Positions 63,930 to 64,000 of a DNA stretch of 64,000 nucleotides are shown piece after piece (position 1 is the stretch's first letter; each line of letters begins with the position of its first letter). This stretch comes from Pantoea sp. Mb-10 (GTDB taxonomy: Bacteria > Pseudomonadota > Gammaproteobacteria > Enterobacterales > Enterobacteriaceae). The stretch spans positions 619,998 to 683,997 of the forward strand of contig NZ_JAJSDX010000001.1 in NCBI RefSeq assembly GCF_021272205.1, in the 5' to 3' direction. Below the pieces are notes generated by a model that was not told where the DNA came from, did no database searches, and saw nothing but the letters and a program-made list of their open reading frames with translations. Made by a program: the position numbers and the translations under genes.

Positions 63930-64000
63930 CGTTCAGCAATTCCGACGACGCCCCGCCGCTGGAGGATTTTTTTCACCAGTAAGGTCTTGGTTGCTCTAGG
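63930..64000 (+). repeat. 71-bp direct repeat, copy 2 (reaches the window edge)
   Basis: Second copy, differing from copy 1 at four positions. It ends at the last base of the window, so its real end is unknown and more copies may follow. Confidence 0.9.

Larger units (their letters stand above)
63536..64000. other. 465-base non-coding, repeat-rich region at the right edge
   Basis: No gene visible. It begins with short G-rich stutters (ggctggggctgggc, then aaggt repeats at 63560-63579), followed by a long hairpin (63611-63640) and a 71-bp direct repeat (63781 and 63930). The high GC and the lack of coding potential differ from the neighbouring genes. It looks like an intergenic repeat element that continues beyond the window. 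Confidence 0.6.

Overview
The window is a chromosomal segment of a gamma-proteobacterium of the order Enterobacterales, most likely Erwiniaceae (Pantoea, Erwinia, Mixta or a close relative). The housekeeping backbone frsA-gpt-pepD ... dinB-dpaA(yafK)-yafJ-gmhA-fadE ... yafV follows the E. coli order in mirror image, and the proteins are very close to enterobacterial ones. The genus is an inference; there is no rRNA in the window.

Layout. 1-2971: end of frsA, gpt and pepD. 3296-3860: a small cassette that looks like a class II microcin precursor with a two-helix immunity protein. 4045-7774: an orphan sugar-type ABC importer (ATPase, permease, binding protein) preceded by a MetJ-like operator, which suggests a methylthioribose-like substrate. 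7814-37667: a complete SPI-1/Ysa-type (animal-cell type) type III secretion island, all on the minus strand. It runs from prgHIJK-orgAB, a 63-residue protein and a lipoprotein, through hilA-like, small winged-helix and iagB genes, the invFGEABC-spaMNOPQRS operon, sicA-sipBCDA-acp, a ToxR-like membrane regulator and an unrecognised candidate effector. 37888-43982: dinB, dpaA, yafJ, gmhA, fadE. 44027-49518: the complete methionine salvage set mtnKADCBE, with two MetJ operators, followed by yafV (49506-50276). 50324-52522: katG. 52628-63535: a purine (allantoate, oxalurate, oxamate) nitrogen-scavenging region of two divergent units around the RpiR-type gene hpxU. The first is an eight-gene operon, binding protein-permease-permease-ATPase-hpxJ-hpxK-uraD-uraH, with a textbook sigma-54 promoter. 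The second is hpxWXYZ. 63536-64000: non-coding, with a large hairpin and a 71-bp direct repeat.

How it works together. The secretion island carries every structural part of the injectisome: needle, rod, rings, secretin, export gate, ATPase complex, sorting platform, translocators and their chaperone. It has several HilA/ToxR-family regulators and InvF, but only two or three candidate effectors. No integrase, transposase or tRNA gene is visible in the window. MetJ-like sites at three places tie the mtn genes and probably the orphan ABC importer into one methionine regulon. The hpx genes can take allantoate through ureidoglycine to oxalurate and oxamate, and the sigma-54 promoter points to nitrogen-limitation control; uricase and allantoinase are not here. 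Local controls are also readable: a LexA box before dinB and a FadR palindrome before fadE.

Most distinctive for follow-up: the microcin-like pair, the MetJ-linked ABC transporter, the two extra winged-helix regulators in the secretion island, the unknown effector-like protein, and the repeat block at the right edge.
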